Below are positions 13,648-21,760 of a stretch of DNA of 32,923 nucleotides, one piece after another (positions within the stretch are counted from its first letter, which is position 1; the number at the start of each line of letters is the position of its first letter). The notes under the pieces were generated by a model. It was not told the origin of the DNA. It ran no database searches and saw only the letters and a list, made by a program, of their open reading frames with translations. The translations under genes and the position numbers were made by a program. This stretch comes from Pseudomonadota bacterium (GTDB lineage: Bacteria; Desulfobacterota; Syntrophia; Syntrophales; UBA5619), in contig JAHIMW010000038.1 in assembly GCA_018896355.1 (NCBI GenBank), forward strand, positions 1 through 32,923, written 5' to 3'.

Positions 13648-13771
13648 CTAAATCCTCCATGCAACGGCTCGTCGGGTTTCAGTGATGATAGCGGTCTTTC
13701 CAGGGAACGGGGGGGTTCCGAAAGGTGATTTCCACGGGCGTATCCATCCAGGCGCACCGCCGAAATCCCAT

Positions 13772-13808
13772 AAAAAAAGGGGCAAGCCGAAGATTGCTGC
13801 CCCCTTTA
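13772..13808 (-). terminator. Rho-independent terminator after tRNA-Cys
   Basis: On the minus strand, AAAGGGGGCA and TGCCCCTTT form a stem of about 9 bp around a 13-base loop, with seven T following. It ends the tRNA transcript 6 bases after the encoded CCA. Confidence 0.88.
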
Positions 13809-13813
13809 CGATC

Positions 13814-13889
13814 TGGAGGCGGCACCCGGACTTGAACCGGGGAATAACGGTTTTGCAGACCGCTGCCTTAGCCACTTGGCTATGCCGCC
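13814..13889 (-). tRNA. tRNA-Cys (GCA)
   Basis: A complete cloverleaf: acceptor GGCGGCA with TGCCGCC, discriminator U, and CCA encoded at 13816-13814. The D arm is AGCCAAGTGGCTAAGGC, the anticodon loop CTGCAAA (anticodon GCA), and the T arm GGTTCAAGTCC. It is co-transcribed after tRNA-Gly, 14 bases apart. Confidence 0.97.
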
Positions 13890-13903
13890 GTTTGGAGAAA
13901 AAA

Positions 13904-13978
13904 TGGAGCGGGCGAACGGATTTGAACCGTCGACGTCCACCTTGGCAAGGTGGCACTCTACCACTGAGTTACGCCCGC
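13904..13978 (-). tRNA. tRNA-Gly (GCC)
   Basis: Acceptor GCGGGCG pairs with CGCCCGC, discriminator U, and CCA is encoded at 13906-13904. The anticodon loop is TTGCCAA (anticodon GCC) and the T arm contains GGTTCAAATCC. It is the first gene of the two-tRNA transcript. Confidence 0.97.
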
Positions 13979-13998
13979 CCAGTATGTGATGGCGCGTG

Positions 13999-14026
13999 AC
14001 TATAACAAATAAAAACTGTTTGTCAA
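13999..14026 (-). promoter_or_regulatory. Promoter of the tRNA-Gly / tRNA-Cys transcript
   Basis: On the minus strand: TTGACA (14026-14021), a 16-base spacer, TATAGT (14004-13999). A start point about 7 bases on is roughly 14 bases before the mature tRNA-Gly end. This is the strongest promoter match in the window. Confidence 0.8.
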
Positions 14027-14161
14027 TCAAAAATATTCTCCCCTTTTGCACTGCAGACGGATAGGATGGCATTAATCATTTCCCTAATATTTACAATTGT
14101 TTTGGATATTCGGCCGTCCCCCCGATAGAAGATTTCGTCGTGGAGGTTTCAGGTGGAGTTT

Positions 14162-14773
14162 TCACCCCTTTTTCCGGATGCCCGTCCGGTAAAACTTGAG
14201 GAAGTAATCGATCCCGGAGGTGACCGTAAGGACCAGGGCGATGTAGAGGATCACCATGCCCACCTGATGGGCGTCGGCGCCGAGAAACGGGTAATGGATC
14301 ATCAGCGCAGAGACGGCGAAGATCTGGCAGAGCATCTTCCGTTTCCCGAGCGGGCTGGCCTGGATGATCAACCCGTCGGAAATGGCAATGTTTCGGATGC
14401 CGTCCACGGCGAAGTCCCTGATGATGATGACGGCGACGATCCAGGCGGGGATTCGGCCGATCGGAATCATCAGGATCATCGCCGTGTTGACGATCAGCTT
14501 GTCGGCGATCGGGTCGAGAAATTTCCCCATCGTTGTAACGATTTTGAATCTCCTGGCGACGTATCCGTCGAGAATATCGGTCAGCGCCGCCGCGATGAAA
14601 AGGATCGCGATGACGAGGCTCATGGCCGGCCCCGGGGAGAGAAGAAGACCGAAAAGGACGGGAATCACCCCGAGCCGGAGCATCGTGATCGTATTGGGGA
14701 GGTTGAACATCTCCCGCTTCCCTTCCGGAATGGGCAGCCGGTCAAACGACTTTTTCAGTAAATCGATCATCAC
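14162..14773 (-). CDS. pgsA: CDP-diacylglycerol-glycerol-3-phosphate 3-phosphatidyltransferase
   Basis: An inner-membrane enzyme making phosphatidylglycerol phosphate, the committed step to phosphatidylglycerol and cardiolipin. 203 residues. The CDP-alcohol phosphotransferase motif D-G-x2-A-R-x8-G-x3-D-x3-D is intact in DGYVARRFKIVTTMGKFLDP followed by IADK. Several hydrophobic segments give about five or six membrane spans, and NLPNTITMLRL at the N-terminus is typical of PgsA. A GTG at 14773 and an ATG at 14770 are adjacent possible starts; GGAGGAGA lies 8 to 11 bases upstream of them. The small membrane-anchored gene (14828-15088) precedes it on the same strand by 54 bases. Confidence 0.95.
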   Translation of the reverse strand: MMIDLLKKSFDRLPIPEGKREMFNLPNTITMLRLGVIPVLFGLLLSPGPAMSLVIAILFIAAALTDILDGYVARRFKIVTTMGKFLDPIADKLIVNTAMILMIPIGRIPAWIVAVIIIRDFAVDGIRNIAISDGLIIQASPLGKRKMLCQIFAVSALMIHYPFLGADAHQVGMVILYIALVLTVTSGIDYFLKFYRTGIRKKG

Positions 14774-14827
14774 CGGGGATCTCCTCCTTTGTCCACATTT
14801 GTTTCTAAAAACCTCATCGAAGACATG

Positions 14828-15088
14828 CTAACGTTTTATTTCGCTTTTATACTGTTCAAGGCATTTCTGAGAGCAGAAATAGACCGTTTTCCCGTCGATC
14901 TGCGTCCGGCAGGCATCGCCAACGGGAACGTAGGTGTGGCAGACGGGATCTTCCACAAGGTCCTCACCGGCGGCCGCGGTTTTGATCTTGGCCGGACCGG
15001 CTTTCCCCCCCATCCGCGGAAAGCCTTTCCGGAAAAGTTTGAACAGAATATAAATAACGATGATGCCGATTACAAGCCTGAGTATCAT
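14828..15088 (-). CDS. Membrane-anchored YHS/TRASH-like metal-binding protein
   Basis: 86 residues. An N-terminal membrane span (LRLVIGIIVIYILFKLF) is followed by a basic linker. A C-terminal domain reads DPVCHTYVPVGDA, then GKTVYFCSQKCLEQYK. The Cys of DPVCHTYV and the CSQKC pair match the YHS/TRASH type of small zinc- or heavy-metal-binding domain. I expect one membrane anchor with the metal site facing one side; which side is not shown. AAGG about 8 bases before ATG 15088 is a weak ribosome-binding site. The physiological role is unknown; this pairing of a single span with a YHS-like domain recurs in proteobacteria. Confidence 0.8.
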   Translation of the reverse strand: MILRLVIGIIVIYILFKLFRKGFPRMGGKAGPAKIKTAAAGEDLVEDPVCHTYVPVGDACRTQIDGKTVYFCSQKCLEQYKSEIKR

Positions 15089-15126
15089 TTTTCAACCTTC
15101 ATTTTCTATTCATGAGAGTTTCACTC

Positions 15127-15219
15127 GAAAATGCACCTCAAATCCCCCTGTATCCCCCTTTGTTAAAGGGGGACTTTATTATTCCCCTCTTTGACAAAGA
15201 GGGGTTAGGGGAGATTTTC
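15127..15219. repeat. Intergenic repeat with two hairpins (family 4)
   Basis: Outer ends GAAAAT (15127) and ATTTTC (15214-15219) are inverted. Inside are CCCCCTTTGTTAAAGGGGG (15154-15172) and CCCCTCTTTGAC with its AAAGAGGGG arm (15184-15204). It lies between folK and the YHS-like gene. With no T-run, it is more likely a dispersed repeat than a terminator. Confidence 0.6.
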
Positions 15220-15254
15220 ATTGCCCTTTGTGACGGCGTGCCGTCATGAGGGTT

Positions 15255-15803
15255 TCATTCCCCGGTCTCTGCCGGAGCGTAAAGCTCCACAACTCCCGGG
15301 TCGGTCAGACGATCCAGCAGGCCGCGGGCCGAAACACCGAACGCGGGATGGATCGCATAGGAGGCGATCTCGCAGAGCGGATCCAGAACGAAACGCCGGC
15401 GATGCATCTCCGGGTGAGGAATCTTCAATCCTTCCCGATCGACAACCTCTTGACCGTAGAGGAGAATGTCCAGATCGATCACCCGCGGGCCCCATCGCGG
15501 CCCTTCTGTCCGCCCCATCTGCCTTTCAATCGTCTTCAATGCCTCGAAAAATTTCGCCGGAGACAAATCCGTCCTGACTTCCGCGACGGCATTGATGAAC
15601 CACCCCTGCTCCGTCGGCCCGACCGGCGCCGTCCGATAGAGAGAAGAGCAACGAAGTACCCAAACTCCCGGAGTCGCCCCGACGCGCCGCACCGCATCCC
15701 GGCACTGGGCGGCAGGATCTCCCAGATTTGCGCCGATCCCGATGAAGGCGACTATTCCCCGGATACCCTCGCCCGATGAACCCTGGAACCCCATGATCTT
15801 CAC
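15255..15803 (-). CDS. folK: 2-amino-4-hydroxy-6-hydroxymethyldihydropteridine diphosphokinase
   Basis: Transfers pyrophosphate from ATP to 6-hydroxymethyl-dihydropterin in folate synthesis. About 182 residues. GIGANLGDP, SSLYRTAPVGPTEQGWFINA, RWGPRVIDLDILLYG and IPHPEMHRRRFVLDPL are the family's substrate and ATP-binding motifs in the correct order. The start is uncertain: GTG 15803 overlaps the dapB TGA (GTGA), and ATG 15794 is the next choice. Neither has a good ribosome-binding site, so translation probably depends on coupling to dapB. The residues before IVAFIGIGAN are longer than usual. It is the last gene of the long biosynthetic run. Confidence 0.93.
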   Translation of the reverse strand: MKIMGFQGSSGEGIRGIVAFIGIGANLGDPAAQCRDAVRRVGATPGVWVLRCSSLYRTAPVGPTEQGWFINAVAEVRTDLSPAKFFEALKTIERQMGRTEGPRWGPRVIDLDILLYGQEVVDREGLKIPHPEMHRRRFVLDPLCEIASYAIHPAFGVSARGLLDRLTDPGVVELYAPAETGE

Positions 15804-16675
15804 GATGCCGGTTTATGGGGACACGATGCGGCATCACCTTTATGGGGACACGATGCGGCATCATGTCCCCATAAACTCAGGCCGATCACATCCTGCATGT
15901 CGTAGAGACCGTTTCCTCGGCCGACGACCCAGAGGGCTGCCCGGATTGCGCCGCGGGCGAAGTTGTCCCGGCTGTGCGCCCGGTGAATGAATTCCAGCCG
16001 CTCCCCCTTCCCGCCGAAGATCACCGTGTGTTCCCCGACGATATCCCCGGCCCGGATGGTCTGAATCCCGATCTCGGGTTTCGTCCGCTCCCCGATCATC
16101 CCCTTCCGGCTGTAGACGCCGACCTCATCCAGATCGCGTCCGAGGCTCTCCGCGATGACCTGGGCCATCTTTATGGCGGTGCCGCTCGGGGCGTCCTTCT
16201 TCAGATGGTGATGCGCCTCGACGATCTCCACATCGTAATCATCGCCGAGGAGACCGGAAACGTCCGCAAGGACCTTGAGCATCACATTGACGCCGACGCT
16301 CATGTTCGGGGCAAGGACGCACCGGGCGGAGGCCGCGAGTTCCCGGACCCTGTTCATCTCCACCGCCGTGAATCCGGTGCTCCCGATCACGATCGCCTTT
16401 CCCGCCGCCGCCGCAATCTCCAGGTGGCCCAGGGAAACGTCGTGGGCGGTGAAATCGATCACGACATCGCCGCGGTCGATGCAGCCGGGAACGGAATCCC
16501 CGATCAGAATCCCCGTCCGGCCGAGGCCCAGCCCCTCGCCGACATCCTTCCCGACGGCGGGATGTCCTTTCCGTTCCACGGCGCCCGCCAGTTCAATGCC
16601 GTCCGTCTCCGCGATGAGGCTGATGATCCGTCCCCCCATCCGACCGCCGGCGCCCGTTACGATGGCCCTGATCAT
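15800..16675 (-). CDS. dapB: 4-hydroxy-tetrahydrodipicolinate reductase with repeat-derived C-terminal extension
   Basis: Reduces the product of DapA with NAD(P)H in the diaminopimelate-lysine pathway. GAGGRMG at 8-14 binds the nucleotide. EAHHHLKKDAPSGT at 153-166 is the catalytic and substrate loop. The family normally ends near GLYDMQDVIGL, here about residue 266. The frame instead continues for 25 residues (SLWGHDAASCPHK, GDAASCPHK, PAS) that are the translation of a tandem palindromic repeat at 15812-15875. The enzyme core is intact, so activity is expected. GGGGAG lies directly upstream of ATG 16675. The stop overlaps the folK GTG. Confidence 0.97.
   Translation of the reverse strand: MIRAIVTGAGGRMGGRIISLIAETDGIELAGAVERKGHPAVGKDVGEGLGLGRTGILIGDSVPGCIDRGDVVIDFTAHDVSLGHLEIAAAAGKAIVIGSTGFTAVEMNRVRELAASARCVLAPNMSVGVNVMLKVLADVSGLLGDDYDVEIVEAHHHLKKDAPSGTAIKMAQVIAESLGRDLDEVGVYSRKGMIGERTKPEIGIQTIRAGDIVGEHTVIFGGKGERLEFIHRAHSRDNFARGAIRAALWVVGRGNGLYDMQDVIGLSLWGHDAASCPHKGDAASCPHKPAS
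15812..15875. repeat. Tandem palindromic repeat inside the dapB 3' end
   Basis: A 27-bp unit (15812-15838) is followed by a second copy that completes a 37-bp near-perfect palindrome (15839-15875). Its arms TTTATGGGGACA and TGTCCCCATAAA enclose GATGC and GCATC. It interrupts the usual DapB end immediately after the codons for GL. Confidence 0.9.
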
Positions 16676-16691
16676 GATCTCCCCTCCCCTT

Positions 16692-17567
16692 TTACCCGAT
16701 CAAACCGTATTCCTGCATCGCCTTCTTCAAGACGGCTTGGTTCTTTTCCGTCATCGGACAGAGCGGAAGCCGCAGCTCGCCGTCGATCTTTCCCATCATC
16801 GCCAGCGCCGCCTTCACCGGGATCGGATTCGTTTCGATGAAAAGGGCGTCGATCAGCGGACTCATCCGGAAGTGGAGCGCGCGCGCCTTCTCCAGATCGC
16901 CTGCCGCAAAGGCGTCGACCATCCCCGCCATATCTCCCGGGACGACGTTGGAAATGACGGAGATGATCCCCTTGCCGCCGATGGCAAGCAGCGGCAGCGT
17001 GAAGATGTCGTCGCCGGAGAGGACGTCGAAATCTGCGCCGCAAAGCTGGATCTGATCGCTCATCTGCTTGATGGAACCGGCGGCCTCCTTGACGCCGACG
17101 ATGTTCGGGATTTTCGCCAGCCTTGCCAGGGTCTCCGGCAGCATATTCGTTCCGGTACGGCCGGGGATGTTGTAGATGATGATCGGGATCGGAACCTTTT
17201 CCGCCACGGCCCGGTAGTGCAGGTAGAGACCCTCCTGCGTCGGGCGGTTGTAATAGGGGCAGACCATCAGGGCGCCGTCGGCCCCCGCCTCGAAGGCATG
17301 GCTCGTCAGGCGGAGCGCCTCCGCCGTGCTGTTGGATCCTGTCCCGGCAATGACCGGGACCCGCTTTTTCACCGCATCGACGGCGATTTCAATGACGCGG
17401 TCGTGCTCCTCATGGGAAAGTGTGGTCGATTCGCCCGTGGTGCCGCAGGGAACGATGCCGTCGGTTCCGGCGGCGATCTGCTCCTCGATCAGTCGGCGGA
17501 ACGCCTCCTCATCCACCAATCCATTCTTGAACGGTGTTACAATTGCTACGATTGCGCCTCCAAACAT
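16692..17567 (-). CDS. dapA: 4-hydroxy-tetrahydrodipicolinate synthase
   Basis: Condenses pyruvate with aspartate semialdehyde, the first step committed to diaminopimelate and lysine. 291 residues, the usual length, and a TIM-barrel enzyme. Visible residues are GTTGE at 42-46, Y132 in IIYNIPGRTG, and the Schiff-base K160 in GVKEAAG. ATG 17567 has AAGGAGGG 3-4 bases upstream. It lies 16 bases upstream of dapB and 32 bases downstream of lysA, in one co-directional run. Nothing unusual is seen in the protein. Confidence 0.98.
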   Translation of the reverse strand: MFGGAIVAIVTPFKNGLVDEEAFRRLIEEQIAAGTDGIVPCGTTGESTTLSHEEHDRVIEIAVDAVKKRVPVIAGTGSNSTAEALRLTSHAFEAGADGALMVCPYYNRPTQEGLYLHYRAVAEKVPIPIIIYNIPGRTGTNMLPETLARLAKIPNIVGVKEAAGSIKQMSDQIQLCGADFDVLSGDDIFTLPLLAIGGKGIISVISNVVPGDMAGMVDAFAAGDLEKARALHFRMSPLIDALFIETNPIPVKAALAMMGKIDGELRLPLCPMTEKNQAVLKKAMQEYGLIG

Positions 17568-17599
17568 ATACCCTCCTTGCCTTTCTCTCAGCTATTCTC

Positions 17600-18862
17600 T
17601 CAGCTATTCAAAAAGTCCGGGATCTCTTCACCCCGGACGAGGTCTTGAACGCTCTCCCGTTTCCGGATCACGTACCAGCGGTCGTCCCGGACCAGGATCT
17701 CCGGAATCCGGGGACGCGAATTGTAGTTGGACGACATGCTGAAACCATAGGCGCCGGCGCTCATCACCGCCAGCAGTTCCCCCCTCTCGACGGCGGGCAT
17801 CCGTCGCCCCTTCGCCAGGAAATCGCCCGATTCGCAGATCGGGCCGACCACATCCGTTGTTGTAATCTCCTCCCTATCGGGCTGAATGACCGGCTGGATC
17901 TTGTGGAAAGAACCATAGAGGCTGGGGCGGGCGAGATCGTTCATCCCGGCATCGACAATCACAAATCGCTTTCCTTCATTCTCCTTCGTGTAGAGCACCC
18001 GTGTTACCAGAATCCCGGCATTGCCGACGATCACGCGGCCGGGCTCGAAGATGAAGGTGCAGTCTATCTCGGTTGAGGCGTCGATGATCGCCCGCGCGTA
18101 TTCCGAGGGATTGGGCGGGGTCTCCTGATCATAGGTGATCCCCAGGCCCCCGCCCAGATCGAGGTAGTGGATCGCGATCCCCTCCTCGCGAAGCCGCCGG
18201 ATCAGATCCTTCAGTCTTCCGAGCGCGTCGATGAAGGGCGAAATCTTCGTGACCTGCGAGCCGATATGACAACTGACCCCCTTGATGTCGACGTGCTCCA
18301 GCCTGGCCGCATGACGGTATGCGAGAAGAGAGGCCTCGACATTGATTCCGAATTTATTCTCCTTGAGGCCGGTGGAGATGTGCGCATGAGTTTCGGGGTC
18401 GACATCCGGGTTGACCCGGAGACCGATGCCGGCCCGAAGGCCCAACTCCCCGGCACGGTCGTTGATCGTCTCCAATTCCTGAAAAGATTCGACGTTGAAC
18501 ATCAGGATGCCGGTCCGGAGGGCAAGATCGATCTCATCCTCCCGCTTTCCGACGCCGGAATAGACCATTTTTGAGGGGTCGACGCCGGCCTGAAGCGCAC
18601 GGTAGAGCTCACCGCCGGAAACAAGATCCACGCCTCCACCCTCCCGCGCAAAGATCCGGAGAATCGCCGTGTTCGAACAGGCCTTGACGGCAAAACAGAC
18701 GATGTGGGGAACATCCGCAAACGCGGCGGAAAAGACCTGGAAATGGTGCCGGAGCGTCCGGTGGCTGTAGAGATAAAAGGGGGTTCCCTCCTCCCGGGCG
18801 ATCCGCTCGACAGCCGCCTCCTCGCAAAAGAGGGCCTGGTTGCGATATTGGAAATAATTCAT
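17600..18862 (-). CDS. lysA: Diaminopimelate decarboxylase
   Basis: Pyridoxal-phosphate enzyme that makes lysine from meso-diaminopimelate. 420 residues. K60 in CFAVKACSN is the cofactor lysine. GGGVDLVSGGEL, HIGSQ and LDLGGGLGITY are the phosphate and substrate-binding segments. CESGDFLAK near residue 320 and AGAYGFSMSSNYN near the end complete the active site of the dimer. ATG 18862 overlaps the stop of the small lipoprotein gene by ATGA. A 12-bp tandem duplication at 17585-17608 covers the stop codon, so a second TGA in the same frame follows 12 bases later. Neighbours dapA and dapB belong to the same pathway. Confidence 0.98.
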   Translation of the reverse strand: MNYFQYRNQALFCEEAAVERIAREEGTPFYLYSHRTLRHHFQVFSAAFADVPHIVCFAVKACSNTAILRIFAREGGGVDLVSGGELYRALQAGVDPSKMVYSGVGKREDEIDLALRTGILMFNVESFQELETINDRAGELGLRAGIGLRVNPDVDPETHAHISTGLKENKFGINVEASLLAYRHAARLEHVDIKGVSCHIGSQVTKISPFIDALGRLKDLIRRLREEGIAIHYLDLGGGLGITYDQETPPNPSEYARAIIDASTEIDCTFIFEPGRVIVGNAGILVTRVLYTKENEGKRFVIVDAGMNDLARPSLYGSFHKIQPVIQPDREEITTTDVVGPICESGDFLAKGRRMPAVERGELLAVMSAGAYGFSMSSNYNSRPRIPEILVRDDRWYVIRKRESVQDLVRGEEIPDFLNS

Positions 18863-19050
18863 TGTATCTTTCTATTCTCTCCTTTGATGATAATACCCTC
18901 CGCCGAGGATGCGGCGCTGAGATCGGCGATCGCCGCCGGCAGTTGCACCCGCGGGGGTATCGGATCACCCTTCTTCCCGCATCCCGCAAAGAAAAGGACC
19001 CCTATCCAGAGCGCGGCAAGCACCACCCGGAAAAAGCGATTACGCCTCAT
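18859..19050 (-). CDS. LptM-like small lipoprotein
   Basis: 63 residues: basic MRRNR, a hydrophobic stretch VVLAALWIGVLFFAGC with the lipobox FAGC, then CGKKGDPIPP. GCGKKGPL/DPxPP directly after the lipid-modified Cys is the hallmark of the LptM (YifL) family. In E. coli LptM helps LptD form its correct disulfides in the LPS export machinery. A position just before lysA or dapF is typical of this family. It overlaps argH by ATGA at the start and lysA by ATGA at the end, so its translation is tied to both. Confidence 0.85.
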   Translation of the reverse strand: MRRNRFFRVVLAALWIGVLFFAGCGKKGDPIPPRVQLPAAIADLSAASSAEGIIIKGENRKIQ

Positions 19051-20423
19051 CTGCCTTCAATCTCCGCAATCCGCCTGCGGACCGTCTCCTCCGCGGTTCC
19101 GCCGATCTCCTGCCGGGCCCGAATCGATTGGCGTACGGTGAGGCACTGGAACAGGTCCTTTTCAAAGCCTTTATAGAACGTCCGGAACTCCTTCAGCGTC
19201 AACCCGGTCAGCGCCTTCCCCTGCTGAATGCAGAAAGCGACGATCCTTCCGACGATGCCGTGGGCCTCCCGGAACGGCACCCCTTTCCGGACCAGGTATT
19301 CGGCCAGATCCGTCGCCGTTGAAAAACCTCCTCCGGCTCCCGTCTCCATCCGCTGCCGGTTGAACGTGAGGCGCCCGATCATCGCGGTCAGAACCCGGAG
19401 AGACGATTGCAGCGTATCGACCGTGTCAAAGAGAGGCTCCTTGTCCTCCTGAAGATCACGGTTGTAGGTCATCGGCAGCCCCTTCAGGATCGTCAGCATC
19501 GCGACGAGATTCCCGTAAACCCGGCCTGTCTTGCCGCGGATCAGTTCCGCCACGTCCGGATTCTTCTTCTGGGGCATGATGCTGCTCCCCGTCGTGAAGG
19601 CGTCGGCAATCTCGACATAGCCGAACTCGTCGGTGGACCAGAGGATCAGATCCTCGCAGAAGCGGCTCAGGTGCATCATGACAAGCGAGGCGGCAAAGAT
19701 GAACTCCGCAACGAAATCCCGGTCGGAAACCGCGTCCATGCTGTTTGCGGTCACCTGCGGAAAACCGAGCAGGCGCGCAACATAACGGCGGTCGATCGGC
19801 AGTCCCGTCCCGGCCAGCGCCGCCGCGCCGAGCGGCATGACGTTCACCCGCTTCAGGCAGTCCCGGAGGCGGGCATCGTCCCGGTCGAGCATCTCCCGGA
19901 AGGCCAGCAGGTAATGGGAGAGAAGAACCGGCTGCGCCTTTTGCATGTGGGTGTACCCGGGCAGGATCGCTCCCATTTCCTCTTTGGCCCGTTCGACGAA
20001 CCCGGCCTTCAGATTTCCGAGAAGGGTCAGAATATCACCGATCTCCGCCCGCAGGTAGAGGCGGATATCGAGGGCAATCTGGTCGTTCCGGCTTCGGCCC
20101 GTATGGAGTTTCCCGCCGGCCTCGCCGATCCGGGCCGTGAGGGCCTTCTCGACCGCCATGTGAATATCCTCATCGTCGGGATGAAAGAGAAAAGTCCCCG
20201 CCTCAATCTCGGACCTAATGGCGAGGAGGCCGGTCCGAATCGCCGTCGCCTCCCGCTTTGTGATGATCCCCTGCTTCGCAAGCATCCGGGCGTGGGCGAT
20301 GCTCCCCTCGATATCGCAGCGGTAGAGGCGGCGGTCGTAATGGAGCGATGTGGTAAAGGCCTCCACCTCACGATCCGTCGACTCGCTGAACCGCCCTCCC
20401 CATGGTTTCTCGTCTTTCTTCAT
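19047..20423 (-). CDS. argH: Argininosuccinate lyase
   Basis: Splits argininosuccinate to arginine and fumarate, the last step of arginine synthesis. 458 residues, a normal length for the fumarase/aspartase superfamily. WGGRFSE near the start, TGRSRNDQ (substrate binding), TH-M-QKAQPV and the signature GSSIMPQKKNPD are all visible. ATG 20423 is preceded by AGAGAG, a modest ribosome-binding site. It follows argG after about 100 bases that include a 14-bp tandem repeat, and its stop overlaps the start of the lipoprotein gene. Confidence 0.98.
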   Translation of the reverse strand: MKKDEKPWGGRFSESTDREVEAFTTSLHYDRRLYRCDIEGSIAHARMLAKQGIITKREATAIRTGLLAIRSEIEAGTFLFHPDDEDIHMAVEKALTARIGEAGGKLHTGRSRNDQIALDIRLYLRAEIGDILTLLGNLKAGFVERAKEEMGAILPGYTHMQKAQPVLLSHYLLAFREMLDRDDARLRDCLKRVNVMPLGAAALAGTGLPIDRRYVARLLGFPQVTANSMDAVSDRDFVAEFIFAASLVMMHLSRFCEDLILWSTDEFGYVEIADAFTTGSSIMPQKKNPDVAELIRGKTGRVYGNLVAMLTILKGLPMTYNRDLQEDKEPLFDTVDTLQSSLRVLTAMIGRLTFNRQRMETGAGGGFSTATDLAEYLVRKGVPFREAHGIVGRIVAFCIQQGKALTGLTLKEFRTFYKGFEKDLFQCLTVRQSIRARQEIGGTAEETVRRRIAEIEGR

Positions 20424-20481
20424 CTCTCTTTACCGGTCAGGAGTGAAGCGTGAGGCGTGAGGCGTTAAAACCTCCTTACCC

Positions 20482-20528
20482 CTCACCCCTCTCTCCTCAC
20501 CCCTCTCTCCTCACCCCTCTCTCCTCAC
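20482..20528. repeat. 14-bp tandem repeat between argG and argH
   Basis: CTCACCCCTCTCTC occurs three times head to tail (20482, 20496, 20510) plus a 5-bp partial copy. It is purine/pyrimidine-asymmetric (all C/T but one base per unit). It ends 3 bases before the argG stop, so it lies in the argG-argH spacer. Confidence 0.9.
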
Positions 20529-20531
20529 TAT

Positions 20532-21743
20532 TCATCCCCGCGCATTCAACATCGCCCGGATCTTCAGCCGCAGCGCATTCAGGCGGATAAACCCCGTCGC
20601 ATCCTTCTGGTTGTAAACCTGATCCTTCTCGAATGTCGCGAAGTCTTCGCTGTACAACGAGAAGGGGGACTTTCTCCCGACGACGACGCAGTTCCCCTTG
20701 TAGAGTTTCAGCCTCGCGGTCCCCGTCACGCGTTCCTGGGTATCGTCGATGAACCGCTGGAGGAGCTCCCGCTCCGGGGCGTACCAGAAACCGTTATAGA
20801 CGAGCTGTGCGTACTTGGGGATCAGCGAGTCCCGCATCAGCATCACCTCGCGGTCCATCGTGATCGATTCGACGGCGCGGTGAGCCGCCCAGAGGACGGT
20901 TCCCCCCGGCGTCTCGTAGACCCCTCTCGACTTCATGCCGACGAAACGGTTCTCAACCATGTCCATTCGGCCGATTCCGTTTGCCCCGGCGATCCCGTTG
21001 ATGTGATCGAGCAGTGCAGCCGGGCTCATCACAACACCATCCACGGAGACGGGGTTTCCCTTTTCAAAACCGATCTCGACATAGGTCGGTCGGTCCGGGG
21101 CCGTTTCTGGGGAAACCGTGAGGACGAACATCTCCTCCTTCGGCTCCGCCCAGGTGTCCTCGAGAATACCCCCTTCGTGGGAGATATGGAGCAGGTTCCG
21201 GTCGCTGCTGTAGGGCTTCTCCCTGGTCAACGGAATCGGGATCCCGTGCTTCTCCGCGTAATCGATCATCGAGGCGCGCGAATCGAACGTCCAGTGGTCG
21301 TCCCTCCATGCCGAGATGATCCGGATCGCCGGATCGAGCGCCATGTAGGTCAGCTCGAACCGCACCTGGTCGTTCCCCTTCCCCGTGGCCCCGTGGCAGA
21401 CCGCGTCGGCCCCCTCGATCTTCGCGATTTCCAGTTGACGCTTGGCGATCAGCGGCCTCGCAAGCGACGTTCCCAGAAGATAGGTCCCCTCGTAGATCGC
21501 ATTCGCCCGAAGGGCCGGGAAGACGAAGTCCCGAACGAATTCCTCCCGGAGATCGTCAATGTAAACCTTCGCGGCGCCGGTTTTAATCGCCTTTTCCCGA
21601 AGCCCCGACAGCTCCTCTTTCTGACCGACGTCGGCGGCGAAGCAGATCACCTCGCACCGGTAGGTCTCGATCAGCCACCTCACGATCACGGAGGTATCCA
21701 GTCCCCCCGAATAGGCGAGGACAACCTTCTTCACCTCGTTCAC
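20532..21743 (-). CDS. argG: Argininosuccinate synthase
   Basis: Joins citrulline and aspartate using ATP. 403 residues when started at GTG 21743, which has AAGGAGGA 7 bases upstream. The longer open frame to 21845 only reads through a dispersed repeat and is rejected. The ATP-pyrophosphatase P-loop AYSGGLDTS is near the start. GATGKGNDQVRFE, ISHEGGILEDTW and GYETPGG-like (RGVYETPGGT) motifs follow. The C-terminal LYKGN and SLYSEDFATFE segments are typical. It is separated from argF by 176 bases occupied by a repeat. Confidence 0.98.
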   Translation of the reverse strand: MNEVKKVVLAYSGGLDTSVIVRWLIETYRCEVICFAADVGQKEELSGLREKAIKTGAAKVYIDDLREEFVRDFVFPALRANAIYEGTYLLGTSLARPLIAKRQLEIAKIEGADAVCHGATGKGNDQVRFELTYMALDPAIRIISAWRDDHWTFDSRASMIDYAEKHGIPIPLTREKPYSSDRNLLHISHEGGILEDTWAEPKEEMFVLTVSPETAPDRPTYVEIGFEKGNPVSVDGVVMSPAALLDHINGIAGANGIGRMDMVENRFVGMKSRGVYETPGGTVLWAAHRAVESITMDREVMLMRDSLIPKYAQLVYNGFWYAPERELLQRFIDDTQERVTGTARLKLYKGNCVVVGRKSPFSLYSEDFATFEKDQVYNQKDATGFIRLNALRLKIRAMLNARG

Positions 21744-21760
21744 GAATCCATCCTCCTTAA

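Noticed and set aside
15231..15246. TGACGGC-GT-GCCGTCA palindrome after folK as a terminator
   Set aside because: The loop would be only two bases and there is no T-run; probably chance or the edge of a repeat.
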